The notes beneath the pieces were generated by a model. The model did not search any database and was not told the DNA's origin. It worked only from the letters and a program-made list of their open reading frames with translations. The position numbers and the translations under genes were made by a program. A DNA stretch of 64,000 nucleotides from Gymnothorax reevesii (taxonomy: Eukaryota > Chordata > Actinopteri > Anguilliformes > Muraenidae), in NCBI GenBank assembly GCA_029721435.1, contig CM056588.1, positions 37,713,430 to 37,777,429 on the forward strand. Reading direction: 5' to 3'. Shown one piece after another: positions 1 through 11,455 of the stretch; positions within the stretch are counted from its first letter, which is position 1, and every line of letters begins with the position of its first letter.

Positions 1-641
1 CCAAAACACAGGATATTTGAGATTTTTTCTGACTTAACATTATTTTTGTAATTATATTCTTCGCCTTTCCCCTCATCAAAATTGATGCGATGAGTTTTTA
101 CTCACATCAGAATTTTTCTGAGCCATTTGTGATGTTACTTAGTTCACAAATGTCAAAGCCCTAGAGTTGGAACTGCCCATAAACTACATGGTTAATAAAT
201 AAGAACTACCTTTAGCCAAATGGCTGTGAGAGCAGGCTCTCCCGCCTTTGGGAAATCCAACCACAAACTCTAAGTTCTACGCAAAATTCCTTTTGAGACT
301 CAAAGTCAAGGCATGAGATGTGTGATGAATGGGTTTTGCTGTACGACATATCAATCAAGCATTTTATTATACGCCTGACTTGTATGAAAGTCGCCTTCAC
401 CATATTTCTGCCACATGGATGATTCCATTTGTGCACAATATAACAATAAAAAAGAAAAAACACTTAAGTCACGGCAAAATACACTTCTTGTTCTATTAGT
501 GGGCGCTGTCATTTTGGAAGTATGGGCAGGGTTGAGAGTGGCTTTGATATGAGAAAGGCGCGAGGTATGAATTTAAAAATGCAACCACAGCAAAGCCCTG
601 ATATAGAGGCATGGATGAAAAAAATTATGGCTCTACAACAC

Positions 642-737
642 CTCTCTCTGTTGGATTAGGATGGATTCCAGTTCTTGTTCTTTGGTTTTCAGCAGCTCCT
701 GTAACTCATGGCTTTTATCAGACAGCCTCACACTGTC
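642..737 (-). CDS. cracr2b: cracr2b coding exon 6 (coiled coil)
   Basis: 32 codons, [20 protein letters not shown] then [12 protein letters not shown], a coiled-coil segment the same length as the corresponding CRACR2A segment. The acceptor is ctttgtgttccag and the donor GAGAG|gtgttg. Phase 0 at both ends. The exon lies on the opposite strand of a meaningless plus-strand open frame. Confidence 0.82.
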
Positions 738-3700
738 CTGGAACACAAAGAGCCAAGGACAACAACATCATGGTCTTCAAGGTCATAATTTGATACAAAA
801 CTGTGTAATTTCACTTTGATGTTTGGCTTTGTGCCATCTTAATATTTCTAATTAATATTTTGCATACAGCATCTAAGGTAGCAAATCAAGAGAAATGAGC
901 ATGAAATAAGAAAAATAATAATGTTAATAAAGTTCGCTGCCGCTACTACTACTAATAATAATAATAAAAAATAATAATAAAAGCAACACCACAAAGTTTG
1001 CTCTTGCTGCAAGTAAACAGTGTTTGTTTTTACGATGAATTGACCCTATTGGAATAGAGCTGCAGATTTACAACACAGAATGTGAGTGAAGGCCCAAAAT
1101 TCACTTTTGCTGCTACTGTTGCTGTAACAAGGTTTAACTAGAAATGCACTCAGAGAGCGCAGAACCTCCGCCAGGGAGCAGCAAACCCAAAAGCACGGCG
1201 ATTGGAACTCCGGCCCATTGGAAACACTTGAAATCTTGATCTTTGGCGTATATCTCAGCAGTACTTTGGCCTAGACATGCAAAATTTAAACACCTCTTCC
1301 TTGACTTAATACCCACCTACCCTGAAAATTTCATCAAAATCCGGCCATATGTTTTTGAATTATGTTGTACACAAACAAACGGCACCGAAAACATATACCT
1401 CCTTGGCGGTGGTTAATAACATTATAAACCCCAGGGCCCTACCCCACCAATCCTGATGCAAAAAGACAGAAGCAGTTCCACTCAGGCCCAGCTATGTTAG
1501 TGCAAATGGGGCCAGGAAATAATTTCAAAGTCATTGGCTTGATTAGTGTCCTAGGATTTGTGCCCGTGAATCATCCACATCATCATACGCATCATCATCA
1601 TCATCTTGGCCAGCATCTGTCAGGCTCAGTACCTCAGCCAGCCTTTTGGAGCGTTCCTCCCGAATCTGGCTCTCCATCTCCTCGTACATGGAGCGCACCA
1701 CCTGGTCATGATCACACTCGCGTCTGAGAAACACAGATAGCGCCAGGGAGAGAGAGGAGGAGACGAGATAGGTTTACGGTTCCAAAGATGCACATATAAA
1801 GGGACACGTGGACAGGTATAGACAGAAAAGCGCCAAAACACACATACACTGAGTGATAATGAGCTTGTTGCTCAGACACACTAAAGGAAATTAACAAACA
1901 CAAACACACAAGTTTATGTGGACAACTGAGGACATACTTACACACACATACTGAGTGAAAATGTGCCAATTGCTTACGTAGAGAAACAAGGCTAAATTAA
2001 AACACACAGAGACAAAGACACAGACAGAAGAACTACCTGCGAAGGGCCTGTTCGAGGGTGTCTCTCTCCTTCAGAGAATCCTGAAGGTGTGACACTGTTT
2101 GGGACAACAGCTCCTCCAGGAGACGCACCAGCTCTGGCCTCTCCCTCTTCAAGCCACACCACAGAGCACGCAGCTGCCACTGACTGTAAAACAATAATAC
2201 AGAGCACGCAGCTGCCACTGACTGTAAAACAGTAAAACAGAGCACACAGCTGCCACTGACTGTAATACAATCAAACAGAGCACACAGCTGCCACTGCCTG
2301 TAATACAATAATACAGAGCACGCAGCTGCCACTGACTGTAATACAATAATGCAGAGCACGCAGCTGCCACTGACTTTAATACAATAATACAGAGCACACA
2401 GCTGCCACTGACTGTAATACAATAATACAGAGCACGCAGCTGCCATTGACCCTAATACAATAATACAGAGCACGCAGCTGCCACTGACTGTAATTCAATA
2501 ATACAGAGCACACAGCTGCCACTGACCCTAATACAATCATACAGAGCATGCAGCTGCCACTGACTGTAATACAATAATACAGAGCACGCAGCTGCCACTG
2601 ACTGTAATACAATAATGCAGAGCACGCAGCTGCCACTGACTGTAATACAATAATACAGAGCACGCAGCTGCCACTGACTGGAAAGGAATAATACAGAGGG
2701 CTCAGCTGCCAGTAACAGTAACACAATAATACACAGCACACAGCTGCCACTGCCTACAATACAATACTGTGCACGCAGCTGTTAGTGACTATAATACAAC
2801 ACACAACAAACCGCGCAGCTGCTGAAAATTGCAATACACACAGAGTGTAATTGCCCATGACTGTAGGGCAAATAAGCAGACCATGAAGTCACTCCAATAG
2901 CTGCCACTAACTACACAGCACAGCTACACCCAACTCTCACTGACTGCAACAGACAAATTCTCAGACTATAACAAAAAACACCGCTGTTAAATGCAGTACT
3001 CAAAAACTTCAACACAGCACTGCATTTCAGAGCACTTCACCCTCTCACTGGGTTATATAAATGCACAGTGACCAGTTCAAACACAGCAGAGCAGCCACAA
3101 ACATTTAGTTCAACATCATGACTCTTAATAATAATAATAATAATAATATTAACAACAACAATAATAATATAAATACTACAAAACTGCATTAAAATCCGAC
3201 AAGCAAGTGACTGTGATGCAGGTGATGTGACAACATGCATTTAAAGACATCATGAACCCCTTGGCACCTGAATGGTAATGCTTTTCATAAATCATCCTTG
3301 CTTCTGAGCTGTAATTATCCCCAGACAAAACACCTGCCCTAGACCAAAGGACTTTTCGACCATTTGTAAGCCCCAGCACATTAAAAGCAGAGTTTCATGA
3401 CGGACAATAGAAGAAGGGTAGACGGTCCTGTATGGATATTCTATAAATTATCTATAGCCATGATGCGCGCTCGTGGTTACAATAAAAAAATTCTCCCTCA
3501 CAATCCTGGACCCTGCTCACTGACTATCTAGAACTCAGCTACCTAATGTAATAAGCGGCTTAGTGTGATACAACATTTCAAGATCCTCAGAAAACATGCC
3601 ATACTCAACTATTTATTCTGTTAGTGAACTTCAGCTCTCACAACTGAGGAATATAATTTCCAGGGCACCCGGAGGGCACAGACCTCCACTAAGGCCAGTA

Positions 3701-6700
3701 GTGCACTCAGCTAAATTGGCGGTGTCGTGTTACTTGTGAACGTTACTACCATCTACTGGGCTTTGGGATGTATGGCATTTTTTCCACCAAAGCCAAATGC
3801 CCTCTCTCACAGTGTTAATGATGGTGAAAAATAATTTGTACATTCACCCTGTGATTCGAATCTGTTCCAAAATATAATTTGTCCCTCATTGACTTATGCT
3901 ACACCCTTCCTACAAGGTTCATGAAAATCGGGCCAGTTGTTGTCCCACAATCCTGCTGACAAATGGAGAAACAAACCAAACCAAAAATAAAACTTTCACC
4001 AGAGACAGTTAGCCTCTTAAAAACAGGCTGTATAAATGGTTACAATCAGTGACTTCACTTCAGCATCGCAAAAAGCTTGAACTCACTCCTTGAAGTATTT
4101 TTCAGCTCCCAACTCCACCAAGGTCTGGGAGTACTTTTCCTCATCTGGGTCAGGCTTGTTCGTATCCATAACTCCTCCCTCAATCTCAGTCTCTTCTACT
4201 CCAACAATCTCCCCTGGAACAAACAGAACCATCAATTCAGCTGCATATAATTGCTTTTGACACAGTTTTTGACCCTAAAGACCATCCTTCTTAATTTATT
4301 TTAAAGGTGAAGTCCCTGTCAGGGTTCTTGTAGTCTAATATCTAATTGACCTATGGTTAAGCCCCACCCTCAAATGCGATGAGCCAATCACAGTGCATAT
4401 TCTCTCCCCATATACTCGGACATTCTAAGCCTGAACTTCCAATGAAATACATTACAGAAACTCTGAATCGTTCGCTTTTATGGGGTTTTAAAATGTAAAA
4501 AAAAAAATGGTCAAACGCTGTGCTTAGGGTAAATGTAACTCCAATTCGAAGTATCCCGAGAGGCCGGGCGATGGGGTGCATTTTATACCCTTCCAAAAGG
4601 CACATCATAACCGAGAGAAGTGTCTCCTCTGGATAAAGCTTTATGGAAGACCCTACTGTCAACTTAACGTAGTTAACATGAGCTCCTGGCTGCACTGTTC
4701 ACCATGTCCCCTTGTTTACTTAGAAGGAGTTCAGTCGCGTAACGTTAGATTTCTTAAATTCAGTAGCAATAATAATAAGTAAATTACATTTATTACCCTG
4801 CAGTGCACGAACAATGCTGATCCTCTATCTTGCTGTGTGAGAGGGTGACGGAAACGAGATGCAGTTGATCGCGTTTGCACCGAGACCCGAAGATTTTAGC
4901 TCATAATTTAAACTTTTCGTTGACCCTCTCCACTCTAAATGTATTAATGTATCCCTCCAATGCATAGTGTAACCCTTTTTGCTGAGGAACATGCTGTCTG
5001 AAAGCAGTTGCAGTGTTTATATTACCACTTAGCGCGTGGAGCCGTGTTTACTCGCGAACAATCGCCGGGCTTGAGTGCTGGATCCTTCTATGAACGATGG
5101 CTTATGCGAGTCGTGTTTAACAGGGCAGCAGTGAATGTTGCCGTTTGTGCCGGTCCGGATTATTTTCAATGATGGTCGTTGGCGTAATGGGTGATAAGAA
5201 CTGTGCTGTTTCGCATCTAAACCATCCAGAAACTGACTTGAGTTCATGCGATATACGATAAAGATGCAATCAATTACACTATATACATCTTTTACTTACA
5301 AAGAAATAGATTGTGAGGTGACAAAATGACAGCGACATGAAAAAAAAAAAACTTACATAAAAAATTCTTGACGGTATGGTAGCGCAGTTCAATGCATAAT
5401 GGAATCTCATAACTCACGCACATGTAGCAAGAATCTTTCCTTACACCGTTCTTGGCGCCAAATACACAAGATTCGCACAGTCTCAACTTTTTTGAGTCGG
5501 CGGGTGTGAACTAGCCAGTTGATCACTGCGATTGTAGTTGTTATCAACAATACAACGTGGTTTCACTGTTCGCTCACCCAGACGATTCTACTTCACTATT
5601 TCGCACAAGTGGCCCCTGGGTTGACAGCACCTTCACAAGCTATTTGTCCTGCCACAGCAGGACCAGCATCAGTTCGTTTGGCTGTCACAGTGTGATCACG
5701 GTGAAAATGAACGAAACAAAATTCACAAACTGAATGTAATGGAATGTATGCACATTACTTTTTATATCACCCAAGACCAAACATAATATCACATGAACTC
5801 AAACCAATGTCTGAGTTTAGACGCAAAGCAAAAAGCATTCACAATAACAGTTCTGCGTGTTTAGATGCAAAGCGAGCAACGTGGTAAGACGTGGCTCCAG
5901 GACTCAAGCCGGTTGGCAGTAATATGAGTACACACGTTTCCGGGCAAATTCGATAAGCCAAATGATAAGAGATCGGGCAGGCGTGAGTTGCAGTAATGTA
6001 AATATAGCGGAAACAAGTGGTTAAGTCAAAGTGTAAGTGCCTATAGCGCCCTCCACAATTATTGGCACCCCTGGTAATGATGTGTTAAAAGCACATGATG
6101 TGTTAAATCTTTATTGCAGAAGCATACTCTCACACTGAAAATTGTAGAAAAGTGAATTTTAAGGGAGAAAAAACTCCCTGACTAAGAAATAATTATTTTT
6201 CATAAAATCCCCTATTCAATAATTATTGGCACCCCCAACAATTCCTAGGAAATAAATGTAATTAAAGTATTTCTGTCATTTCTACAGTAGTTTACAAAGT
6301 TGATCAGTGTATCTAGGAACATTTAATTACTAATTCATCACTTCCTGTTTACCTGGGATATAAATATGACGTGACACAGAGGCCATTTGTCTTATCCACT
6401 CTTCAACATGGGAAAGTCAAAGGAACACACCATTCATGTAAGGCAGATGTGTGTTGACCTTCACAAGTCAGGCAATGGCTACAAGAAAACAGCCACTCGC
6501 CTGCACCTGCCCATATCTACTGTCAGAGAAATCATTAAGAAGCTTAAAATAACTGGAACAGTGGTAAACAAGCCTGGACGAGGACACAAAGTTATTTTGC
6601 CACCACGCACTGTGAGGAGGATGGTAAGAGAAATAAAAAGTTCTCCAAAGCTCACTGTTAAAATATTGCAACAAATGGTAGCATCTTGGGGTCACAAAGT

Positions 6701-9700
6701 CTCCAAAACAGCCATCAGGCCCTATCTACATGCCAACAACCTGTTTGGAAGGCATGCACAGACAAAACCTTTTCTCACTCACAATCATACACGCGAACAT
6801 CTGAAGTTCGCTAAGCAGTACTGGGACTTCAACTGGGACCGTGTGCTTTGGTCAGATGAGACCAAGATAGAATGCTTGTTGCCAAAAAGCTCTAAGTGGG
6901 TCTGGCGGAACACAAAAGATGAGTATGCAGAAAAGCACCTCATGCCCACTGTGAAGTATGGGGGAGGATCGGTGATGCTGTGGGCCTGTTTCTCTTTCAG
7001 AGGCCCTGGGAACCTTGTTGGGGTGCATGGCATCATGAATGCTTTGAAATACCAGGACATTTTAAATCAAAATCTGGTGGCCTGTGCCTGAAAGCTGAAG
7101 ATGGGTCGTCACTGGGTCTTTCAGCAAGATAATGGCCCTAAACATCTGGCCAAATTTACACAGAAATGATTCACCAGACACAGAATCAAGCTCCTCCCAT
7201 GGCTATCTCAGTCCACAGACCTCAACCCCATTGAAAACCTGTGGAGTGAGCTGAAGAGGAGAGTGCAGAGGAGAGGACCCAGGTGATGATTTAGAGAGAT
7301 TGTGCAAAGAGGAATGGTCAAAGATCCCTCTTTCTGTATTCTCCCATCTTGTAAAACATTATAGGAGAAGATTAGGTGCTGTTTTGTTGGCAAAAGGGGG
7401 TTGTACAAAGTATTAACATCGGGGGTGCTAATAATTGTGGCACACATGATTTGATGTAAAAGAATTATTTCTTAATGCGGGATTTTTTATCCACTGAATA
7501 AATGCACTTGATTTAAAGGTTGGATTTTCCTCTTTTTTTCATTGTGGTCCGATATCATTTAGAAAAAAATTGAATTAATTAGATGCTAAAGAACACATCT
7601 TAACCAGGGGTGCCAATAATTATTGAGGGCGCTGTATATTGCCCTCATAGAGCAATTACAATTGTTGCAAGAGTAATGAAAATTATGGACACCGTTGGTT
7701 CATGATTGAAATAAGTATGAGATAATCAGCTACGTATATGTATAGTATAGGAACAACAGTTGAGAACCAGACCGACAGGAACACAAACCTAAACCCATGT
7801 TGAATTCCATGGGTGTCAGAAAGCCATTCTTGTCTCGGTCCAAACTTTCGAACACCGACTCCAGCTGTTCTGGAGAAAGAGGCAGCTCTCCCTGCAACCT
7901 CTGAGAGGGAGAGAGGAGGAAGGGAAAATCCTTTAACATGTAAAAACACAAATACACAAAAAGAGAATGTTTGTGATTGAAAATTCTAATGCAGAAGATA
8001 CAATCACCCTTGTTGTCAGTAAGTAATAGCAATTCTATCAGATGGTTTACACCGATCAAAGGAGGATTCTTTTAACAAGACACAAGGAGCTGGACCGCTC
8101 AAATTAGTGCCCGTACACCTGATTAATTGTTTTTATCCTCGCAGAAGTGGGGGCCTCTACTGGACCATGCTGATGTTGCAATTGATAATATGTAATATAG
8201 TATGAGAGATTTGGAGATTTGTCTGACAGAAAAAAATAGCCATCACAATTTTCAATGAGAACTATCCATCCCATGTATGGAAAAAGTTCAGCTCCATATT
8301 GTTTGTCCCACATAGTGCCATTGTGTTGTATACAGTTCAGTTAAATATTCTGGGGTTCATAGGCTTAACAAGCAAAAGGTCAATTCTGTTCAACGTGAAA
8401 GTGAATATTTTGTAAAAGATGGCAAGGAACTGCATCCATAAAATTTGACCATAAGGTTAAAGAGAATGCCGCAAAACACCAAAGTGAACAATTTTGAGCT
8501 TCTAAATCAAGTTTGAAAAAAAATAGGTGTAGTACCAATATTTGACCTGTTAATTGCAAGGTCTAATAATAGGTCAAGGTCACTGATATTAAATAGGATA
8601 CTGGTTCATAAGCTAATCTTCTTATATGCAGAACATGGGGTCTAATCCATTTTCTTCTTAAGTTATTGTGTAAGTTATTAACGCCACTTTTCGGAAGGAC
8701 AGACAGATGGACGGACACACACAGGCACGCACGCACGCATGCATGGACAGGGAACATTCCTATGTCTCCCTTTCGCCAGAGGCGACGGGAGACAATTAGG
8801 GGTTTGGTTATTATTTTGGATTTCTTGTACCTTAATCAGCAATACTGCCACAGCTTCTCCAAATCGGCATCATGCTTTTAAAGTTACTGAGGGTTTAAAT
8901 AAATAAATAAATAAATAAACAAACACAGCTTCAGTCAAAAGGTGCATTCACACTGCAAGTGAAACTTCGCGAAGTTAGAAAAATTGCGAAGTTAGGGTAA
9001 AAGTTGCCAAGCAACCGTGCCAAAAGCCGTCTGAAACTTCGCAAGAAAAACCTCAAGCCAGAGTGTGAAGTTTCGTGCTCCGCGCGAAACTTCTCAAGAA
9101 GTTTGGGAATGTGATTGCACACATCTGAAACTTTGCGGTTACTCATGTGACTTGTGTCGCTCAGCGTGCTGGGAATGCTTGAATGGAGTACGCCGGGCAT
9201 GCGGGCTACTTCCTGAAACTTCATGATTTTTTCCAACAGTTCTAACTTCGTAAGTTTTCGTGCCAGTGTGAACAGCAGGGTGGAATTTCACAATTTTTAA
9301 CTTCATGATTTTTTTGCAGCGTGAATGCACCTAAAATGGCAAACTTGGCCCATTTAAATTCATAGTTACTTCAGAAACAAACATTTTTACAAAAAGATGA
9401 AAAGTAACTTCTTTCATCAGTGTAAACCATCTAATGGAGTTAAATCTGAGGTGCATGTCATTACCTCATTTCTTCAGCTGGCTTGACACACAATACCCCC
9501 CAGACAACAACTTTCTAAGAATTCAGTTATCTTAAAAGTCTATAAACAGTGTGATATCTAATGTCGGAGGCCTGGCTGAACATAAAAATATTGGTATTTT
9601 TTATTTTTATGAGGAAAAAACTGCATTATAGACGTGGCACAACTGCATTAAGTCACTTATCTCAGAGGAAAGTAACTTCACATATTCATGCTCAGGTAGA

Positions 9701-10160
9701 CATTACTGTGGAATTGCCCTCACAAATCAAGGCCCAAATGTGTTTCAGTTCCTGTAGGACGTTCCTCACTTCGGTGGCCATTGTGCAGCAGAATAACGGA
9801 TAAAAACCAAGCCAGAAGGCATTTACACCGCAATCATTACCACCGCCAGGCATACACAAATACCAATGTGAAAGAGAACACACCCCCACACACAAACACA
9901 CACCTGCATGTCCCTTTTCGTGATAAACCCCTTCCCTTCTTTATCACAGAGCAGAAAAAGCTCCTTGGCTTTCCCCAGTCGGTCCTGCTGTTCCACGCCC
10001 AGCTGAAGCATGCCTTCCCCAGGGTCCGGGGATGCCATCGGCCCCCTACTTCGCCGGGGCCTAGGGCTGACTCCGACCCTCATCTTGGGGCTGGAGAGGG
10101 CTGCCTCCCCACTGGCTGCCCCCTCAAACACCTCCCCTGACCGCAGCCAGCCAGACATCC
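642..10160 (-). CDS. cracr2b: cracr2b (EFCAB4A), 5' six coding exons, gene continues off the left edge
   Basis: Six minus-strand exons (10158-9904, 7900-7789, 4213-4087, 2183-2037, 1723-1633, 737-642) join in one frame, with matching phases at all five introns, for 276 codons. The product resembles human CRACR2B (EFCAB4A), a cytosolic EF-hand/coiled-coil regulator of STIM1-ORAI1 calcium entry (family knowledge). Residues about 72-83 form a weak EF loop ([12 protein letters not shown]) and 106-117 a canonical loop ([12 protein letters not shown]). A linker follows (123-164). From about residue 165 the sequence is helical and charged, ending in heptad-like text ([26 protein letters not shown]). 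The paralogue CRACR2A is also similar, but [16 protein letters not shown] and [12 protein letters not shown] are closer to my recollection of CRACR2B. CRACR2B lacks the Rab domain of CRACR2A, and that part is outside the window. The start ATG at 10158-10156 lies two bases after an acceptor, so a non-coding first exon must lie to the right; I did not find it. No exon was seen in 1-641. Confidence 0.88.
941..983. repeat. (ACT)n(AAT)n microsatellite
   Basis: Three ACT units running into AAT units with one interruption, in the cracr2b intron between coding exons 5 and 6. Confidence 0.9.
1190..1420. repeat. Dispersed repeat in the left part of cracr2b
   Basis: It contains gcagaacctccgccagggag at the left, and cacaaacaaacggcaccgaa and cctccttggcggtgg at the right. 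This is a combination of terms seen in widespread fish repeats; 3660-3990 (ggagggcacagacctccac ... acaaatggagaaacaaacc) looks like a related copy. Confidence 0.35.
1633..1723 (-). CDS. cracr2b: cracr2b coding exon 5 (start of the coiled coil)
   Basis: One base plus 30 codons: [20 protein letters not shown] then [10 protein letters not shown]. It follows ALRR directly and matches the YEEME-type coiled-coil start of the family. The acceptor is ctgtgtttctcag and the donor GCTGAG|gtactg. The open frame reads on into an Asp-rich intronic stretch (a CATCAT repeat on the plus strand) that is not coding. Confidence 0.88.
2037..2183 (-). CDS. cracr2b: cracr2b coding exon 4 (its acceptor is copied in a minisatellite)
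   Basis: One base, 48 codons, two bases. It contains [19 protein letters not shown] and [13 protein letters not shown], which match the CRACR2B segment before the coiled coil. The acceptor is gttttacag|T at 2184/2183 and the donor CGCAG|gtagtt. The first 22 exon bases and the acceptor are also the unit of the adjacent 38-bp tandem array, so the exact 5' edge could vary. The chosen edge is supported because it restores the expected 10-residue spacing to LW and the correct phase. Confidence 0.85.
2161..2800 (-). repeat. 38-bp minisatellite made from a cracr2b splice acceptor
   Basis: About 17 tandem units of 38 bp, diverging toward the right. On the minus strand each unit reads roughly ttgtattacag|TCAGTGGCAG then CTGCGTGCTCTG, that is, the end of the intron, the acceptor AG and the first 22 bases of the exon at 2183. 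All minus-strand frames stay open over long stretches because the unit lacks stops. The open frames seen here are a by-product of the repeat. Confidence 0.9.
3126..3178. repeat. (AAT)n/(AAC)n microsatellite
   Basis: Trinucleotide repeat with interruptions in the cracr2b intron between coding exons 3 and 4. Confidence 0.9.
3660..3990. repeat. Dispersed repeat in a cracr2b intron
   Basis: It starts gggcacccggagggcacaga cctccactaagg and ends acaaatggagaaacaaacca. Related in layout to 1190-1420. Non-coding. Confidence 0.35.
4087..4213 (-). CDS. cracr2b: cracr2b coding exon 3 (acidic linker)
   Basis: Two bases, 41 codons, two bases. The peptide [13 protein letters not shown] leads to [20 protein letters not shown], which corresponds to the acidic linker and the MDRLGAQKVLED-type helix of CRACR2 proteins. 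The acceptor is tgtttgttccag and the donor AAGGA|gtgagt. It joins the next exon as GA+T (Asp). Confidence 0.87.
6044..7634 (+). mobile_element. Nearly full-length Tc1-like transposon, defective
   Basis: It is bounded by TA at both sides, with inverted ends AGCGCCCTC...attattggcacccctggt. Each end also has an inner partial copy of the terminal motif (about 6213-6240 and 7415-7440), the IR/DR arrangement of Sleeping Beauty-type Tc1 elements. It lies in a cracr2b intron, on the strand opposite to the gene. The terminal repeats differ by several substitutions, so the copy is old. Confidence 0.9.
6408..7440 (+). pseudogene. Broken Tc1 transposase (DD34E type)
   Basis: The open frame from ATG 6408 runs to a TGA at 7089-7091. 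It starts [20 protein letters not shown], with an N-terminal paired-like helix-turn-helix and a basic PGRGHK hinge. The first catalytic Asp is in LWSDETK. After the stop, homology continues in the same frame with the second Asp (FQQDNGPKH) and the Glu (LNPIENLW). Further stops and a small deletion near 7283 follow. With at least two in-frame stops and a frameshift, it cannot encode an active enzyme. Confidence 0.88.
7789..7900 (-). CDS. cracr2b: cracr2b coding exon 2 (canonical EF-hand loop)
   Basis: 37 codons plus one base, starting [17 protein letters not shown] and containing [12 protein letters not shown], a canonical 12-residue calcium loop with D1, D3, N5, G6 and E12. The acceptor is ctctccctctcag and the donor TTTAG|gtttgtgt. 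It begins in phase 0 and ends in phase 1, which fits the neighbours. Confidence 0.9.
8569..8806. repeat. Dispersed repeat ending gggagacaatta, copy 1
   Basis: It contains ggaaggacagacagatggac and tctccctttcgccagaggcg, then gggagacaatta. A second copy with the same order of parts is at 59340-59497. It lies in the intron between cracr2b coding exons 1 and 2. Confidence 0.4.
8938..9333. mobile_element. About 395-bp inverted-repeat element
   Basis: Ends aggtgcattcacactgcaa and, inverted, aggtgcattcacgctgcaa. The interior is full of short repeats of gaaacttcgc and gaagtt in both orientations. Non-coding. Probably a MITE lying in a cracr2b intron. Confidence 0.65.
9904..10158 (-). CDS. cracr2b: cracr2b coding exon 1 (start codon, first EF loop)
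   Basis: 85 codons beginning [11 protein letters not shown] basic, Pro/Ser-rich N-terminal tail (PRPRRSRG) is followed by [16 protein letters not shown], the first helix-loop of the EF-hand pair. The ATG is preceded by a pyrimidine-rich acceptor (tccccctacgcag, exon boundary at 10160), so this is not the transcript's first exon. The donor after the final Gln codon is CAG|gtgtgtgtttgtg, a GT-repeat donor. Phase 0 at the 3' end. Confidence 0.88.
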
Positions 10161-11367
10161 CTGCGTAGGGGGACAGACAAGCTCTCCTTCAGCCAGCCTG
10201 TGTTGAACAAGGAAACAAAAAATTAAAGTGGCACTCAGACTTTTTCCCCCCTATTCTGTTCTACTCATTGTGCATCAGCGTCCACTACTGGTCAGATACC
10301 CAGGTCTGAAAAGTGAAGCCAGTGCAGAAATCTATAAGAACTCTATTAAATAGCCAGCAGATGGCGATATCAGTGGTTGCAGAAAGAAATTCTATGCCAT
10401 AGAGGTCTATGACAAAATGATGCTTCTTTCCCACCCAATTTATAATTTCAATTATGATTTTCCACATTATTTTATGGTTTCTATCGCAAGTTTCAAGTCT
10501 CCTTCGATACATCATGATGTTCATTTTTGTAAATTATGGTCTCAAATAGACTAAAATAAAGGATAAAACCAGGTATGCTTTAGGGTCGAGGCTATCCTCT
10601 GGTCCTTGTCAGATAGGGTCAGATCCACCCGTAGATCCACCCCTCGCTCCTTCCAGGATATTCAATTCAAGCTCTCATCCGATTGGAATCACATCCGGTT
10701 TTAAATTGACAAAATGGCGCTATTCAAATTGCCAAAATTGAGGCTTTTTAAATCCACAAAAGAACAGAAACAGCAATGGAGTAAAGAGAGCATGTCAAAA
10801 AAGAAAAAAAAAAGAATCAGGTAAACCCCACCTTTGTAAGAAAAACAAAAAAAAATTACATTTCACAAATGTCCACTTTTATGTCTGCACAATCAAAACA
10901 AAGGAGAAAGCCTGTTCCTACCAGAATGCGCTCCACAGTGAGTTTTCTTACTACTGTCACCTCTGGCTTGTTGCAAAAAATCCGTGGCAAAACCTGCTAT
11001 GTACAGCAGCTGTGATTGACGGATGTACAATGTGGTAGGAAGACAACGCGTTTCTTTGGAGGGAGGTAAAGGACAACAAACCTTACCTGTAAATTCAGTT
11101 GACGCTGCCTTGTTTTAGAAACCAATATTAGCAGTCATGTTCACTATCGGCAGCTGAACTGCAGTTCATGCCATGCATAGTATTTATGATGTTTCACTTC
11201 CTGTTAAACTTTTATTGGCATTAAAACGTCCAAACAAACAGCGAATGGAACCATGCAGGCGAAGTTAATGAATAATGCATGTTGTGTTCCGCCTCTGCTT
11301 TTGGAAGGCGGATCACGCTAAAAAAATGAAACTGAACAGGATATGACTTCACTCTTAACCGTCTGCT

Positions 11368-11384
11368 GTGCGCGCGCGCACGCA

Positions 11385-11428
<44 letters not shown>

Positions 11429-11455
11429 CGCGCACACACACACACAGGCGCACAA
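11368..11455. repeat. (CG)(CA)n microsatellite
   Basis: cgcgcgcgcacgcacgcgca followed by about 22 CA units, one interruption and more CA. Alternating purine-pyrimidine DNA with a possible Z-form. It lies upstream of cracr2b. Confidence 0.95.

Noticed and set aside
2033..2750. Overlapping minus-strand open frames of up to 146 codons rich in Cys, Ala, Leu and Tyr
   Set aside because: They are produced by the stop-free 38-bp minisatellite. Only the last 49 codons, in the real exon, match a protein family.
2161..2800. CRISPR-like array
   Set aside because: Units are contiguous without unique spacers, in a vertebrate intron, and copy an exon boundary.
5029..5247. 72-codon minus-strand frame in a cracr2b intron
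   Set aside because: No splice context and it does not fit the cracr2b phases. Probably part of an old repeat.
642..10158. Assignment to cracr2a instead of cracr2b
   Set aside because: Both paralogues fit, but the EF-hand and RERPEL segments are closer to CRACR2B. The distinguishing Rab domain would be outside the window, so some doubt remains.
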